From Fulvivirga marina (lineage in GTDB: Bacteria; Bacteroidota; Bacteroidia; Cytophagales; Cyclobacteriaceae), in NCBI RefSeq assembly GCF_016775155.1, contig NZ_JAEUGD010000004.1, positions 124,001-188,000 of the forward strand: a stretch of DNA of 64,000 nucleotides. Reading direction: 5' to 3'. The notes beneath the pieces are model-generated. The model was not told where the DNA came from. It searched no databases and saw only the letters and a list, made by a program, of their open reading frames with translations. Position numbers and translations under genes: made by a program. Shown piece by piece: positions 46,799-57,064 of this stretch (its first letter is position 1; each line of letters opens with the position of its first letter).

Positions 46799-49700
46799 AT
46801 GAGCAAGAGCATACCGCAAGAGAACCAACCTACAACAACTTCTCTAAATAATAGCAAGAAAGCCGAAATAACAACAAACCGTGACAGCCTACAACAAGCT
46901 AACGCCTTCGTACATGGTACTGCCAGCTTTACTCCGCCCGCTACTCCACTTGAAACGGCAGCTAAAAGTATTAACGATCGCCCAAAAACCAGCCTGGAAA
47001 TATCTGCGACTCAATTGGGCACCAATCCTCCCCTCACGCAGTTGCAAAAAAACGCAGCTCAATTAGATAAAAGCCAGAGCAAACCCTCAACTCTTCAGAT
47101 GAAAGATGACCCTTTACCTTCCTCCATGAATACCGCTAACAACTCCTCTTCCAATGGTCTTCCTGATGCTGTCAAAAGCCAGATGGAAGGGGCTTTTAAC
47201 ACCGACTTTTCCAATGTTAAAATTCATAATAACTCCCCCAAAGCAAAAGATATAGGGGCTTTAGCATATACTCAGGGTAAGGATATCCATTTTGCTCCCG
47301 GCCAGTATAACCCTGACTCTAAAAGTGGGCAAGAGCTGATTGGTCATGAATTGACCCATGTGGTACAGCAAAGCCAGGGTCGTGTAAAAGCCACAACCCA
47401 AGCTAAGGGCCTGCCAGTAAATGATGATCCGGAACTTGAAAGGGAAGCTGATGAAATGGGTAGAAAAGCGGCTTCAACCAGTGAAGGCCATACTGCTCAA
47501 CGTAAAGCGGCTAAAAGTCTGAATGGAACGAACATTGATGCTCCGATTCAACGGTTTGAAGCACCTTTGCATGAGAGTGCATCTCGTAATGCCCTTACCG
47601 CCAACGGTGACTTTTCTCAGGATGAGGCCAGCATGATATATTACGGTAACTGGATGCGTGATGTTAATCAGGCTTTTGTACCAGCGGCTATGGAAATGCT
47701 CGGTGCAGACACGTTATATGCCATGTTAAATTATGTGGCTCTACAGAAGTTCGGAAAGGCCCCTACTTCAGAACAAATGGGCTATTACATTCTTGCTGAA
47801 CATTTGGATAGCCCGGTTGGCGCTATAGAAGGGTCTGAGTACAGCAAAACTCCTCCGAAGATTAAAGCCGAAATGGAGAATCAAACTTATGTGAATCCTG
47901 AAAAAGCCTCTACTACGCCAGAAAAATATAAAACCGCTCAACATTCAACCAACCCGGGTACCAGTGCAATACCAGGCAAGAGTCTGGGAATATTTGAAGT
48001 AGATAGTACCGGAGTAATGGGCTACATAAGGAGAACAAACCAGCACGTTGAAAAACGTCTGCAACTAGCCGCCGAAAAAGGAAGAAACGAAGAGGGATTT
48101 TTACACTTTGGAGCAGCCATGCATGCTGTTGAAGATCTTTTCGCTCATTCAAATTATGTTGAGATTGCTGCGGCAGAGCTTTTGAATGGTGAACTATCAG
48201 GAATATTTAAAGATCTTAGAGATGCCAACGGGAAGATAGAAATACAATCTTTCACTCCTGATGTGGGTGTACCTACAGGTTCAGGAAAAAAAGAGAAAAG
48301 GAGTGTATTAGCTACAGGTTCTTTTTCATCAGTAGATACTATGGAGTCTGTTGGGCATGAATTAACTCATATTCTGAGAGAACCCCCAAAAGCACCTGCA
48401 TCACTTGAAGAAATACAGGCTCAAAATCAGTTTACAAAAAAGCTAGCGCAGCAAATGGATGTAAACCTGTCTGATCCGGGTAATCAGGAACAAATTATAC
48501 AGTCAACAGGTATCCCTAAAAGTGTTTTAGTCACTCTCAACTTTATCGGCATTGAAAATATTGTAATGCTTCAAAATTCCATGGTTGAGGCGGCATGGAA
48601 AATTACACCTAAATGGACTAAAGCCATAACAATGGCTGTTAACACATTTATTTATAACAATGCTATGCTTCCCTTAGCAGATCAGATCGACTCTTTGGTA
48701 CTTGAAACAAATGTTGCTGATTCCAGTATGGTAAGTGTACTTGAATCAAACAAAAGAGTTGTTGCCGATGAAGGGAAAATGAATGACTATATACAGCCTC
48801 AGCTTAATAAAATTGATACCAACGGAGACATGCGGGCATCGCGTTTGTCAGATGCTAAAACCCGGGTAAACACCTTGCAATCTACCCCTGAAAAAGCGGT
48901 TGCAGGCCCTTCTCATTCGCAAATATCTAAAGATCACAAGAACAGTGTGTTTTTTGGATTAGGTTTTCAATTGGCTGTAGCGGCCGATAAGAAAATAAAG
49001 GACAAAATGTTAAAGGTATGGGGAAACAAAAAAGCTGCAATCTCTTACGTAGATGGACTGGAAAAGAAACGTAAAGAGGATGCCGACAAGAATCTTGAAG
49101 AAGGAAAACATGTTATTGAACATGGCTATGCAGAAGGTGTTAAACCTGATCTAACTGCCGCCAAGAAGGAGTCCGCCGACTCTCTCAGACAGGTAAGTAC
49201 CCTGCTTCTAAAACTTGACAGTGCTCCTGCCGATGTTCAAAAATACCTCAAAGATAATCATGAACTAATCAAAGCGACTGAAATTATAGGAAAGAATACC
49301 TATATAACTGAAAAGCTTGATAATATATTCAAAGTAGCAGACAGCAGTTTAAAAATTGTTGATAAAAACGTCCGACCTCTTGATCTTCAGAACGGCGCTA
49401 AGTTATTGAAAGACTTGGCTAATAAAGCAGAAGCAGCAAACTCTCTGGAAGCAAGGGAGCAGGTTTATGGGCATATGATCACCATGCGCGCTCAATTTGT
49501 TAAATACCTGATATCCAACCAAAACAAACAAGGCTTTGAGCGTAATAAGGTTTCCTATGCAGCCGTACTGACTGCAATGGACAGAGCAATTGCTTTTAAC
49601 GCTCCATCATACACTTCTCATCAGAAAAATATCCTGGAGGGATCAGAGCACGTAAAAGGTTTTTCTGCAAACTTACAAGGCAACCTTACCGTGAACTCTG

Positions 49701-49909
49701 GTTTCAAGCAGAGTGCTATAAGTACAGGAAACACAAATATAAATGAGCTACTAACCACCAGTCGTCAAATTATCAATCACCCAAAAGAGAATAACTGGTG
49801 GAAGGATACAGTAAAAGGCTATATTTTATCAAACAAAGATGTTGTCAAAGACTACATCAAAGCTCGTAATATGGGATTTGCAACATTTAGAGGAACCGAT
49901 GAGCATTAA
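46799..49909 (+). CDS. DUF4157 (eCIS core domain) - HET-C domain protein, probable effector
   Basis: The protein has 1036 residues. Residues 1-120 are polar and disordered. A DUF4157 domain follows (about 122-200): [19 protein letters not shown], then [12 protein letters not shown] with the zincin motif at 183-187. A HET-C-like domain (about 255-560) has [13 protein letters not shown] and [20 protein letters not shown] (His442). A second HELTH motif lies at 520-524 inside it. The last 450 residues are helical and charged. DUF4157 marks cargo or associated proteins of extracellular contractile injection systems. There is no immunity gene obvious beside it. Confidence 0.85.
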   Translation: MSKSIPQENQPTTTSLNNSKKAEITTNRDSLQQANAFVHGTASFTPPATPLETAAKSINDRPKTSLEISATQLGTNPPLTQLQKNAAQLDKSQSKPSTLQMKDDPLPSSMNTANNSSSNGLPDAVKSQMEGAFNTDFSNVKIHNNSPKAKDIGALAYTQGKDIHFAPGQYNPDSKSGQELIGHELTHVVQQSQGRVKATTQAKGLPVNDDPELEREADEMGRKAASTSEGHTAQRKAAKSLNGTNIDAPIQRFEAPLHESASRNALTANGDFSQDEASMIYYGNWMRDVNQAFVPAAMEMLGADTLYAMLNYVALQKFGKAPTSEQMGYYILAEHLDSPVGAIEGSEYSKTPPKIKAEMENQTYVNPEKASTTPEKYKTAQHSTNPGTSAIPGKSLGIFEVDSTGVMGYIRRTNQHVEKRLQLAAEKGRNEEGFLHFGAAMHAVEDLFAHSNYVEIAAAELLNGELSGIFKDLRDANGKIEIQSFTPDVGVPTGSGKKEKRSVLATGSFSSVDTMESVGHELTHILREPPKAPASLEEIQAQNQFTKKLAQQMDVNLSDPGNQEQIIQSTGIPKSVLVTLNFIGIENIVMLQNSMVEAAWKITPKWTKAITMAVNTFIYNNAMLPLADQIDSLVLETNVADSSMVSVLESNKRVVADEGKMNDYIQPQLNKIDTNGDMRASRLSDAKTRVNTLQSTPEKAVAGPSHSQISKDHKNSVFFGLGFQLAVAADKKIKDKMLKVWGNKKAAISYVDGLEKKRKEDADKNLEEGKHVIEHGYAEGVKPDLTAAKKESADSLRQVSTLLLKLDSAPADVQKYLKDNHELIKATEIIGKNTYITEKLDNIFKVADSSLKIVDKNVRPLDLQNGAKLLKDLANKAEAANSLEAREQVYGHMITMRAQFVKYLISNQNKQGFERNKVSYAAVLTAMDRAIAFNAPSYTSHQKNILEGSEHVKGFSANLQGNLTVNSGFKQSAISTGNTNINELLTTSRQIINHPKENNWWKDTVKGYILSNKDVVKDYIKARNMGFATFRGTDEH

Positions 49910-49941
49910 CAACGGATTCTAATCCGTGATGCTTTTAACTA

Positions 49942-51309
49942 CTAGTTATCAGATATAAAATTGTATTGCACGCCTTGAAAACCCCGGATGTCTTGATATT
50001 TTACAGGTAACACCAATGTTCCGTGTTTGGTTAAAACACCGTACTCATTGGCGATTCTTGCAATATAGTGATCACCATTGCGTATGCTTTCAAGCTCATC
50101 AAATGCAGGCTCTACAATTTCCTTTCCTTCTGTATTAACTAAGCCATACTTTCCTGTTTTTACTACTGGCGCCAGCCCATTCCTGTAAAAAAACTCTACC
50201 TCATCATACTCAAAAGGCACTTTAACATCTCCATCAGTATTTATATACCCATATTTGTTGTCACTCAAGCAGGCGGCCATACCATGGGTAAACGGTGTCA
50301 TAAAGCTGTAACCATTAATAATTTCTTTCCCTTCCTTAGTTATTACCCCAAAAATTTCGCCGGGGAAGGGTCCTGTATTATCCGGTTTGATGGCCTTTTT
50401 TCTTACTACGGCCCTTTCGTCCGAGAAGTAATATATATCAGTATATCCAGAATCTATCTCCAATAACATATGACCTTCCTGATCAACATATCCTTTACTT
50501 CCATTCATAATATAGGGAATCCAGCCAATTTCATCTGTTACAGGGGGCACATTGACCTCGCTTTTAATTTTCACAATTCCGGTTCGAATATCAATTAAAA
50601 AATTAACAGAATCTGTAAAGGCCCAAACCTGTGGATACAAATAAACCTGATCAAAAAATACAGTACGTTTGTTTGCCCTTATCGAGGGAAATTTTATTTC
50701 AATTACAACTTCATTTTGCTCATTAATAACACCTGATTTTCCGCCCTCAGTCACAATATACCTGTTAGTATAAGCTGTTTCTATACGATCATATAATCTT
50801 TGAACTAGAATTTTCCCACCTGCTTTTAGCAATCCCCACCTTTTATCATCCCTTACAAGGAACCTCTCCTGATTAGTGTAATCCTCTTTCACTTCATTGT
50901 AAACAGGCTCCAGCAAAACTTCTCCTTTTAAATTCATAGCCCCCTTACCTGTCTCCTTTTCAAAAACAATGGTCTCAAAGGTTTCCATAAACTCCGCATC
51001 AATAGCTTCAAATTCCAACAAGGCTTCACCCTTGCTATTAATTACAGCGTGCTTACGTAGTTCTTTCTTTCCTGTTGAAGAATCTTCTAAAAAAGTAACA
51101 ATAGCCAAATCATTAATAACCGATTTGCAGTTATCATAAGACGGTTCAACAATCCATTTCTCATTCCCATCAATCAGCCCCCATTTACCCTCAAGTTTTA
51201 CCCAAATGTGCAGGTCAGCTTTCTCCTTTTTTGATTGTGCGTGGAATTCATTCATTAATAAAAAAAATAAAACAACTATCAGTAGTAATCTGGATATTAA
51301 TGTTTTCAT
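49942..51309 (-). CDS. Secreted WG-repeat protein
   Basis: The protein has 455 residues with a signal peptide (ISRLLLIVVLFFLLMNEFHAQ). Many WG-type repeats follow: KLEGKWGLIDGNEKWIVEP, DDKRWGLLKAGGKI, DNKYGYINTDGDVKVPFEYDE and KTGKYGLVNTEGKEIVEPAF. WG repeats are common in Bacteroidota; their binding role is unclear. It faces the DUF4157-HET-C gene tail to tail, 32 bases apart. Confidence 0.88.
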   Translation of the reverse strand: MKTLISRLLLIVVLFFLLMNEFHAQSKKEKADLHIWVKLEGKWGLIDGNEKWIVEPSYDNCKSVINDLAIVTFLEDSSTGKKELRKHAVINSKGEALLEFEAIDAEFMETFETIVFEKETGKGAMNLKGEVLLEPVYNEVKEDYTNQERFLVRDDKRWGLLKAGGKILVQRLYDRIETAYTNRYIVTEGGKSGVINEQNEVVIEIKFPSIRANKRTVFFDQVYLYPQVWAFTDSVNFLIDIRTGIVKIKSEVNVPPVTDEIGWIPYIMNGSKGYVDQEGHMLLEIDSGYTDIYYFSDERAVVRKKAIKPDNTGPFPGEIFGVITKEGKEIINGYSFMTPFTHGMAACLSDNKYGYINTDGDVKVPFEYDEVEFFYRNGLAPVVKTGKYGLVNTEGKEIVEPAFDELESIRNGDHYIARIANEYGVLTKHGTLVLPVKYQDIRGFQGVQYNFISDN

Positions 51310-51501
51310 ACCATAAATGTCTTACGCCGTAAATATAAAGCTTCTGATCAAACCATCTAATACTTTCAAAACAGTTATGCCAGAACTAAAATCATTCCTG
51401 GTTAAATATTGCACCTCAAATCCATTTGATCATTTTCTGTTGTAAAGTTTGTAATTTTACAGTCACAATAACTTGACCAACTTTAAACTTATACATAAAT
51501 C

Positions 51502-53991
51502 TTGTCGTTCGATCCTCTTAACATTGATCTTCCTGTAGTAGACATTATCTCTGAAGTCAGAAGCAATCTTAAAAAAGACAACACGCTAATTGTCAATGCT
51601 CCTCCAGGTGCTGGAAAAAGCACATTGCTACCCCTTGCTCTACTCCATGAACCTTGGTTAGAAGGGAAGAAAATACTCATGCTTGAGCCTCGAAGGCTAG
51701 CGGCCAGATCTATTGCCTATCGCATGTCTGAGTTGATTAGTGACGACGTAGGCAAAACCATAGGTTATCGCATCCGTTTTGAAAATCGCACAGGCTCTGA
51801 CACCAAAATAGAGGTGCTAACCGAAGGTATTCTAACACGTATGATCCATAGTGACAATGCTTTAGAGGGAGTGGGACTCGTAATATTTGATGAATTTCAT
51901 GAAAGAAGTATCCATGCTGATGTAGCACTCGCCTTATGTCGCGAAGCTCAACAAGTACTCAGACCCGACTTGCGCATTATGATTATGTCTGCAACGCTGA
52001 ATATGCCTCAACTTACGGAACTTCTTAATGCACCGGTTTCAGAAAGCCAAGGACGACAGTACCCCGTTGAGGTAATCTATGATGGTGAATCAGATTTAAT
52101 GATGCTTCCGGAAATGACAGCTAAAACTGTAAAAAAGGCGGTAAAAGAAAATGAAGGGGATGCTTTAGTATTTTTCCCGGGAGAAGGAGAAATAAGGAAA
52201 TGTGAAGAATTGCTAAAAAGGGCATTACCTGACTTTGTCATTCACCCATTATATGGAAAATTACCTCAAAACAAACAATACAGCGCCATTATGCCCGACA
52301 AAAAAGGGCGACGCAAAATAGTACTGGCTACTTCAATTGCAGAGACTAGTCTTACCATTGAAGGAATTAAAATTGTAGTTGATACAGGCTATGGACGTAC
52401 TTCTCGCTTCGATCCAAAATCTGGGTTATCGAGACTGGAAACCGTCCAGATCACTAAAGATTCAGCAGACCAACGGGCAGGGCGCGCAGGACGCCTAAGT
52501 GCCGGGGTCTGTTACCGGATGTGGACTAAAGCAACTCATGAAAGGCTTGGAGAACACCGTGTACCTGAAATTATGGAAGCGGACCTGGCTCCTCTGGTAC
52601 TGGATATGGCGCAATGGGGAATAGTAGATGCGCATCAGCTCACCTGGCTCACTCCTCCTCCAAAAGGTGCCCTTTCCCAAGCCTCTGACACACTTCATCA
52701 GCTCGATGCTCTACAAAACGGGCGCATTACGGAGCATGGTAAAAATATACATCGCCTACCCTGCCACCCAAGGATTGCGCATATGCTACTGATGGCTGAG
52801 GATGATGATATGCTTGAACTGGCCAGTGATGTGGCCGCCATTCTTGAAGAAAGAGACCCATTACCCAGAGAATCCGGCATAGATATCAACCTCAGGATTG
52901 AAGCCTTAAGAAGGTACCGAACAGGCAAGGGACAAGGTAAAAAGTTTGGAAGAATAGAAAAGGTAGCCGCTTCATATCGTAAATTGTTCGACAAAGATGA
53001 GGAAAATGGACCTGTAGATCCATATGCAACCGGCGTGCTATTAGCTCATGCTTACCCGGAACGTATAGCTTATGCTCGCCCCGGAAACAACGCTCAGTTT
53101 CAATTAGCTAATGGAAAGTATGCCATGGCAGGCCACCGGGATGACCTGGCTCACGAACCCTGGCTAGCTATAGCTAATGTCGATGCCCGAGATGGTATGG
53201 GAAAGATCTTCATGGCATCGCCCCTGAACCCAAAAGACCTTGTGCCTCTGGTAAAAGAACAGGAGATAATTACTTGGGACACTCGCAAAGGGGGATTAAT
53301 CGCCACAAGAGATATGCGCATTGGTTGTATTGTGTTGCAATCCAAACCACTGCCCTCACCTGACAGCAAACATTTGGTAAAAGCCATTTCTGAGGCTGTA
53401 AAAACTGAAGGGGCCAACTTACTGAATTTTGATGAAAGCGTTACTCAATGGCAAAACCGAGTGCTCAGCATTAGGAAATGGCGACCTCAGGAAAACTGGC
53501 CCGACGTGAGCACCCAAACTTTACTCATCACCAATGAGGAATGGTTATCTCCCTATTTGGATCAGGTGAAAAAACCTGAAGACCTCAAGAAAATTAACCT
53601 GGTAGATATACTTCACCATTCCCTGGATTGGGAAAAGCAAACAACCCTTGATCAACTGGCACCATCCAGAATTAATGTTCCCAGTGGATCGGCCGTTAAG
53701 TTACAGTATTTAGCTGATGGCTCTTCGCCCGTACTTGCTGTCCGGCTCCAGGAAGTATTTGGACTAGCTGACACACCGAAAGTCAATGAAGGGAAAAATT
53801 CTGTACTCATGCACTTGCTATCGCCAGGATTTAAACCAGTTCAGGTAACATCAGATCTGCGAAGTTTCTGGGACAATGCTTATTTTGAAGTAAAAAAGGA
53901 ACTTCAAAGGCGTTACCCTAAGCACAGCTGGCCCGAAGACCCCTGGACTGCCGAGGCTTTAAGGGGAGTGAAGAAAAGAGACAAGAAATAA
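51502..53991 (+). CDS. hrpB: ATP-dependent helicase HrpB
   Basis: A DEAH-type helicase of 829 residues. It has Walker A NAPPGAGKSTLLPL, the motif II variant DEFHERS, motif III SATLN, and motif VI QRAGRAGRLSAGVCYR. A helicase-associated domain and the HrpB C-terminal region (ending RYPKHSWPEDPW) follow. The frame starts at TTG 51502, as no ATG lies closer to the conserved core. The physiological role of HrpB is unclear. It ends one base from the stop of the convergent ArfB-like gene. Confidence 0.95.
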   Translation: MSFDPLNIDLPVVDIISEVRSNLKKDNTLIVNAPPGAGKSTLLPLALLHEPWLEGKKILMLEPRRLAARSIAYRMSELISDDVGKTIGYRIRFENRTGSDTKIEVLTEGILTRMIHSDNALEGVGLVIFDEFHERSIHADVALALCREAQQVLRPDLRIMIMSATLNMPQLTELLNAPVSESQGRQYPVEVIYDGESDLMMLPEMTAKTVKKAVKENEGDALVFFPGEGEIRKCEELLKRALPDFVIHPLYGKLPQNKQYSAIMPDKKGRRKIVLATSIAETSLTIEGIKIVVDTGYGRTSRFDPKSGLSRLETVQITKDSADQRAGRAGRLSAGVCYRMWTKATHERLGEHRVPEIMEADLAPLVLDMAQWGIVDAHQLTWLTPPPKGALSQASDTLHQLDALQNGRITEHGKNIHRLPCHPRIAHMLLMAEDDDMLELASDVAAILEERDPLPRESGIDINLRIEALRRYRTGKGQGKKFGRIEKVAASYRKLFDKDEENGPVDPYATGVLLAHAYPERIAYARPGNNAQFQLANGKYAMAGHRDDLAHEPWLAIANVDARDGMGKIFMASPLNPKDLVPLVKEQEIITWDTRKGGLIATRDMRIGCIVLQSKPLPSPDSKHLVKAISEAVKTEGANLLNFDESVTQWQNRVLSIRKWRPQENWPDVSTQTLLITNEEWLSPYLDQVKKPEDLKKINLVDILHHSLDWEKQTTLDQLAPSRINVPSGSAVKLQYLADGSSPVLAVRLQEVFGLADTPKVNEGKNSVLMHLLSPGFKPVQVTSDLRSFWDNAYFEVKKELQRRYPKHSWPEDPWTAEALRGVKKRDKK

Positions 53992-53992
53992 G

Positions 53993-54409
53993 TTAAAAAT
54001 CCTTATAGTTCTGTCTTTGCTGTTTTTTCTCTGATTGCTTCTGTTTGGCTTTTAACCTTTTTTCTATGGCCGCTTTGGAGGGCTTGGTGGCCTTTCGCTT
54101 TTTCTTAACCTTAAAAGCTGCCTTTAGGAGTTTGTAAAACTTGCTAATAGCCTCTTCCTTATTTTTAAGTTGCGAGCGTGCAGACTCTGAAGTAACAATA
54201 AGTATGTTGTCATTACTGATCTTGTTGGTGAGCTTACTAGCTATAGTTGCCTTTTCTTCGTCACTAAGCAATTCCGAAGCCATTACATCAAACCTCAACG
54301 TAACCTTGGTATTGACCTTATTAACGTTTTGCCCACCCGGACCACTGCTTCTGGAAGTAACAAACTCCCACTCTCCACTAAAATCCCTATCGTAAACTTT
54401 CTCACTCAT
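53993..54409 (-). CDS. arfB: ArfB/YaeJ-like peptidyl-tRNA hydrolase (ribosome rescue)
   Basis: A release-factor-like protein of 138 residues with the catalytic GGQ in SRSSGPGGQNVNKVNTKV and a lysine-rich C-terminal tail (KVKKKRKATKPSKAAIEKR) that in the family enters the mRNA channel of stalled ribosomes. It lacks the codon-recognition domains of RF1/RF2, and the length matches ArfB. Confidence 0.93.
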   Translation of the reverse strand: MSEKVYDRDFSGEWEFVTSRSSGPGGQNVNKVNTKVTLRFDVMASELLSDEEKATIASKLTNKISNDNILIVTSESARSQLKNKEEAISKFYKLLKAAFKVKKKRKATKPSKAAIEKRLKAKQKQSEKKQQRQNYKDF

Positions 54410-54438
54410 TTCTCAAAGATAACCTAAGCTACAACTAT

Positions 54439-54801
54439 CTACCACTTCCCCTGAGCATAAAGTCCTTCTCTACTATACCACACTACTATGAGAGCTAACC
54501 CGGCCGATGCTACATCGATCATAACAAAGGCAACTTCCTGATGCACCAGGTAATTGTATCCCTGCCAAAGCATGGACGCGATAAGTACAATTGAGGAAAC
54601 CAGTCTTACTTTAGAAAATAACAAACAAACAGCAATAAGAATATCTAAAAGACCAATGAAGGACACTAAAGAACAGGAATATCCCCAGATCACCAGATCT
54701 GTATATCTACCAGAAAGGCGCATAGCACCTGAAAATACAAACTGAAAGCACAAAAGAAGAATAAGGATCCAGAGAAAAATTTGTTGACTGCGTTGAGGCA
54801 T
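54439..54801 (-). CDS. DoxX-like four-helix membrane protein
   Basis: The protein has 120 residues with four hydrophobic helices (IFLWILILLLCFQFVFSG, LVSFIGLLDILIAVCLL, LVSSIVLIASMLWQGYNYL and AFVMIDVASAGLALIVVW). The FSGAMRL and GLLDI--AV-LL spacing resembles DoxX/DoxD-like proteins. Function unknown. Confidence 0.6.
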   Translation of the reverse strand: MPQRSQQIFLWILILLLCFQFVFSGAMRLSGRYTDLVIWGYSCSLVSFIGLLDILIAVCLLFSKVRLVSSIVLIASMLWQGYNYLVHQEVAFVMIDVASAGLALIVVWYSREGLYAQGKW

Positions 54802-55076
54802 ATTTTGAGTTTTTGGACACTGATATTCACGGCTTTTTGTATTACCAGGTTAAACCTTTTATATAAATAGCATAAATACTCCGACCAAAAACGCTTTTAT
54901 TATTACCAATAACATTACCTCCATAAAAGAATGACCACCTGCATGTTATAACCAAAAAATTACCAATTAACAAAAACAATAGTTATATTAGGCAATCTTT
55001 TCAAACCACTTTTGGTTTTACTTTGGCTATCTGAGCCGTTTTCTTTTAACCTTTAAAACATTTTTTTATCGAATTT
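54802..55076. other. Non-coding stretch upstream of the zincin gene
   Basis: About 275 AT-rich bases between divergent genes. It must carry both promoters; no motif was recognised. Confidence 0.4.
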
Positions 55077-55715
55077 ATAGTCAAAACAGTCATTTTTTCA
55101 GCTCTATTTTTTTCATCATTCACTGGTTATTCTCAGAGTAAACCAATGCCTCTTCCTGCCGATACCTATGAGAATAAAAGCATCCCGGAGTTATTAAGCT
55201 CAGAAATAAAAAAGGCTTTATCTTACTACCCTGAATTGCAAAACACCAGAATTGATTTTGTATTTAGAGACAATATCAGAAATGCAGTAATGCAGGCTCA
55301 ACCAAGAGTAAAAACCCTTTTTAAGAAGAAATACAAACGTGTCTATAAAGTAAAAATCAGCAGGTATCTTACCCTGAACGACAGCACTATGGGAATAGAG
55401 CATGTTCCGCACGAAATTCTGGTAGGTTGGCTCGCTCATGAGTTAGGCCATGTTTTGGATTATCTGGACAGAAGCTCATTTCAAATGGTCGGATTTGGCT
55501 TTAAGTATCTCACTTCCAAGCCATTCCTTATGAAAGCTGAGCGTCAGGCTGATACCTTCGCCATCATGCATGGATTAGCGGATGAAATTGTCAAAACAAA
55601 AAAATACATACTGAACCAAGAAGATCTCCCAAAAGAATATAAAGACCGAATAAACCGGTTATACATCTCTCCGGAAGAGGTACGGCATATCGAAGAAGAA
55701 ATGGAATCCATTTAG
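55077..55715 (+). CDS. Exported zincin (HExxH) protease-like protein with a non-ATG start
   Basis: The first ATG (55146) gives 189 residues with a zincin motif HELGHVLDY and a downstream ERQAD that could supply the third ligand, as in M48/M78-like peptidases. The frame stays open upstream to 55050. Codons 55077-55145 read as a classic signal peptide (VKTVIFSALFFSSFTGYSQ), but no ATG, GTG or TTG precedes them; only ATA at 55077 or ATC at 55068 could start it. Either a rare start codon is used or a former ATG was mutated to ATA. Confidence 0.7.
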   Translation: MVKTVIFSALFFSSFTGYSQSKPMPLPADTYENKSIPELLSSEIKKALSYYPELQNTRIDFVFRDNIRNAVMQAQPRVKTLFKKKYKRVYKVKISRYLTLNDSTMGIEHVPHEILVGWLAHELGHVLDYLDRSSFQMVGFGFKYLTSKPFLMKAERQADTFAIMHGLADEIVKTKKYILNQEDLPKEYKDRINRLYISPEEVRHIEEEMESI

Positions 55716-55972
55716 TACCAAACGTACGTCTCCGAAGGGTTAAGGGATAACAATTGAAGAAATAAATTTATATCGAAGATATTTCCATGTAACGTTTGAG
55801 CCCCCTGTCTTCGTGTACCTTTTTTCTGTAATTAATTCGATTTTGATTACAAAATATGCATTAACAGAAACAAGGCTTTCGTGTTCCAACTTGGATATTA
55901 TTTAAAATTCGTATGAAAAATTTCAGTTTCCTCAATAATTTATTATAATTTGTATTCCCATAATTTTTAACT

Positions 55973-56416
55973 ATGAACTTATTTAAGTATCGCACTGGTG
56001 TCTATATCTTAGTTTTATTGTTAACTTTTTCATGTAAGACGTCTCAAACCGCCAAATCTGACGAAGTAGATGAAGAGCCTCAGATTATTCGCAGTTCTGA
56101 TATTATTCTGGTTGATAAAGAATTGAAGGATACTTTGGAGGGCTATTTCAGGTTATTTTCTAAAATGGATCTTAACGATACTGGAAACAGAGATGCCAAA
56201 ATGGAAGAAGTCTTCGAATATTTCAGTTCTCCTGATACACCAGTTTTTTTTGCGCTTTATAACAATAAGGGTGAGAAGTATTATGACAAACCTGTTACCA
56301 TATCCAATTACCTATACTACCTGTATGACACCCGCCAGGCTCCTCACGTTATTCAAGCTGTCAAGTTAGATGAATCTCAGAAAAAAATCACCCAAATAGA
56401 ACTAGCTATAAAATAA
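55973..56416 (+). CDS. Lipoprotein of unknown function, first gene of the LRR operon
   Basis: The protein has 147 residues with a lipoprotein signal (YILVLLLTFSCK, Cys as anchor). The mature part is acidic and beta/alpha mixed (DTPVFFALYNNKGEKYYDKP). No family recognised. It is followed at 36 bases by the next envelope gene, and all four genes up to 59978 run the same way with short gaps or overlaps. Confidence 0.7.
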   Translation: MNLFKYRTGVYILVLLLTFSCKTSQTAKSDEVDEEPQIIRSSDIILVDKELKDTLEGYFRLFSKMDLNDTGNRDAKMEEVFEYFSSPDTPVFFALYNNKGEKYYDKPVTISNYLYYLYDTRQAPHVIQAVKLDESQKKITQIELAIK

Positions 56417-56452
56417 AACACAATCACCTGATATTTTAAGCCCCAATCGACC

Positions 56453-57064
56453 ATGACTTATAAAGTACTGTTTTGTTTATATTTTATTTTGGTGTTTTTT
56501 TCCACTCCCGACACCCCATGTATAGGGCAGTCATCTGCAGATTATTTCGAAGAAGAAGAACCTATTGATCCTGAGCAAAAGCTTAAGGTTGACTCCATGG
56601 CCATGGAGAAAATCAGGGATCTCAGCAAATATATAGCCATTATCGGCAGCAAAAACACCCCATTCTCAGAAGCCAATCGTGTAGTATCCAGAGCTCTGGA
56701 ACTATTTGCGGAAGGAAGCGTCATTGGAGTTTCCTCATTGGATAAAGAGGAAGTTAAACAGTACGAGATCAAAAAGTATTTTGAAAGACTCATGGCACTA
56801 AGCTATGATCAAGTAAAAATCCAGTGGTTTGATATTCAGTATATCAGTGACCTGGAAATGACCCCCGATGGCAAGTATGTAGGTGTAGTTACTATTTATC
56901 AAAAATTTGAGGGGCTTCAAGGAGACGCCTTAATTTATAAAGATGTAACCAAAAAGGATATCACTATATATGTTGAACGCAAGATTATGCAAGTAGAAGG
57001 TACCCATGTTAATTTTTGGGATGTATTACTTGGCGACATAGTTGTAAGCGAAACTGTTTTATGA
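56453..57064 (+). CDS. Secreted protein of unknown function, LRR operon
   Basis: The protein has 203 residues with an N-terminal signal peptide (VLFCLYFILVFFSTPDTPCIGQ). The mature part contains a segment resembling a NTF2/nuclear-transport-like fold (FSEANRVVSRALELFAEGS...VEVSSLDKEEV-like) and a long beta stretch (VTKKDITIYVERKIMQVEG). Similar features appear in the next two proteins, so they may be related. It overlaps the next gene by 4 bases (ATGA). Confidence 0.7.
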   Translation: MTYKVLFCLYFILVFFSTPDTPCIGQSSADYFEEEEPIDPEQKLKVDSMAMEKIRDLSKYIAIIGSKNTPFSEANRVVSRALELFAEGSVIGVSSLDKEEVKQYEIKKYFERLMALSYDQVKIQWFDIQYISDLEMTPDGKYVGVVTIYQKFEGLQGDALIYKDVTKKDITIYVERKIMQVEGTHVNFWDVLLGDIVVSETVL

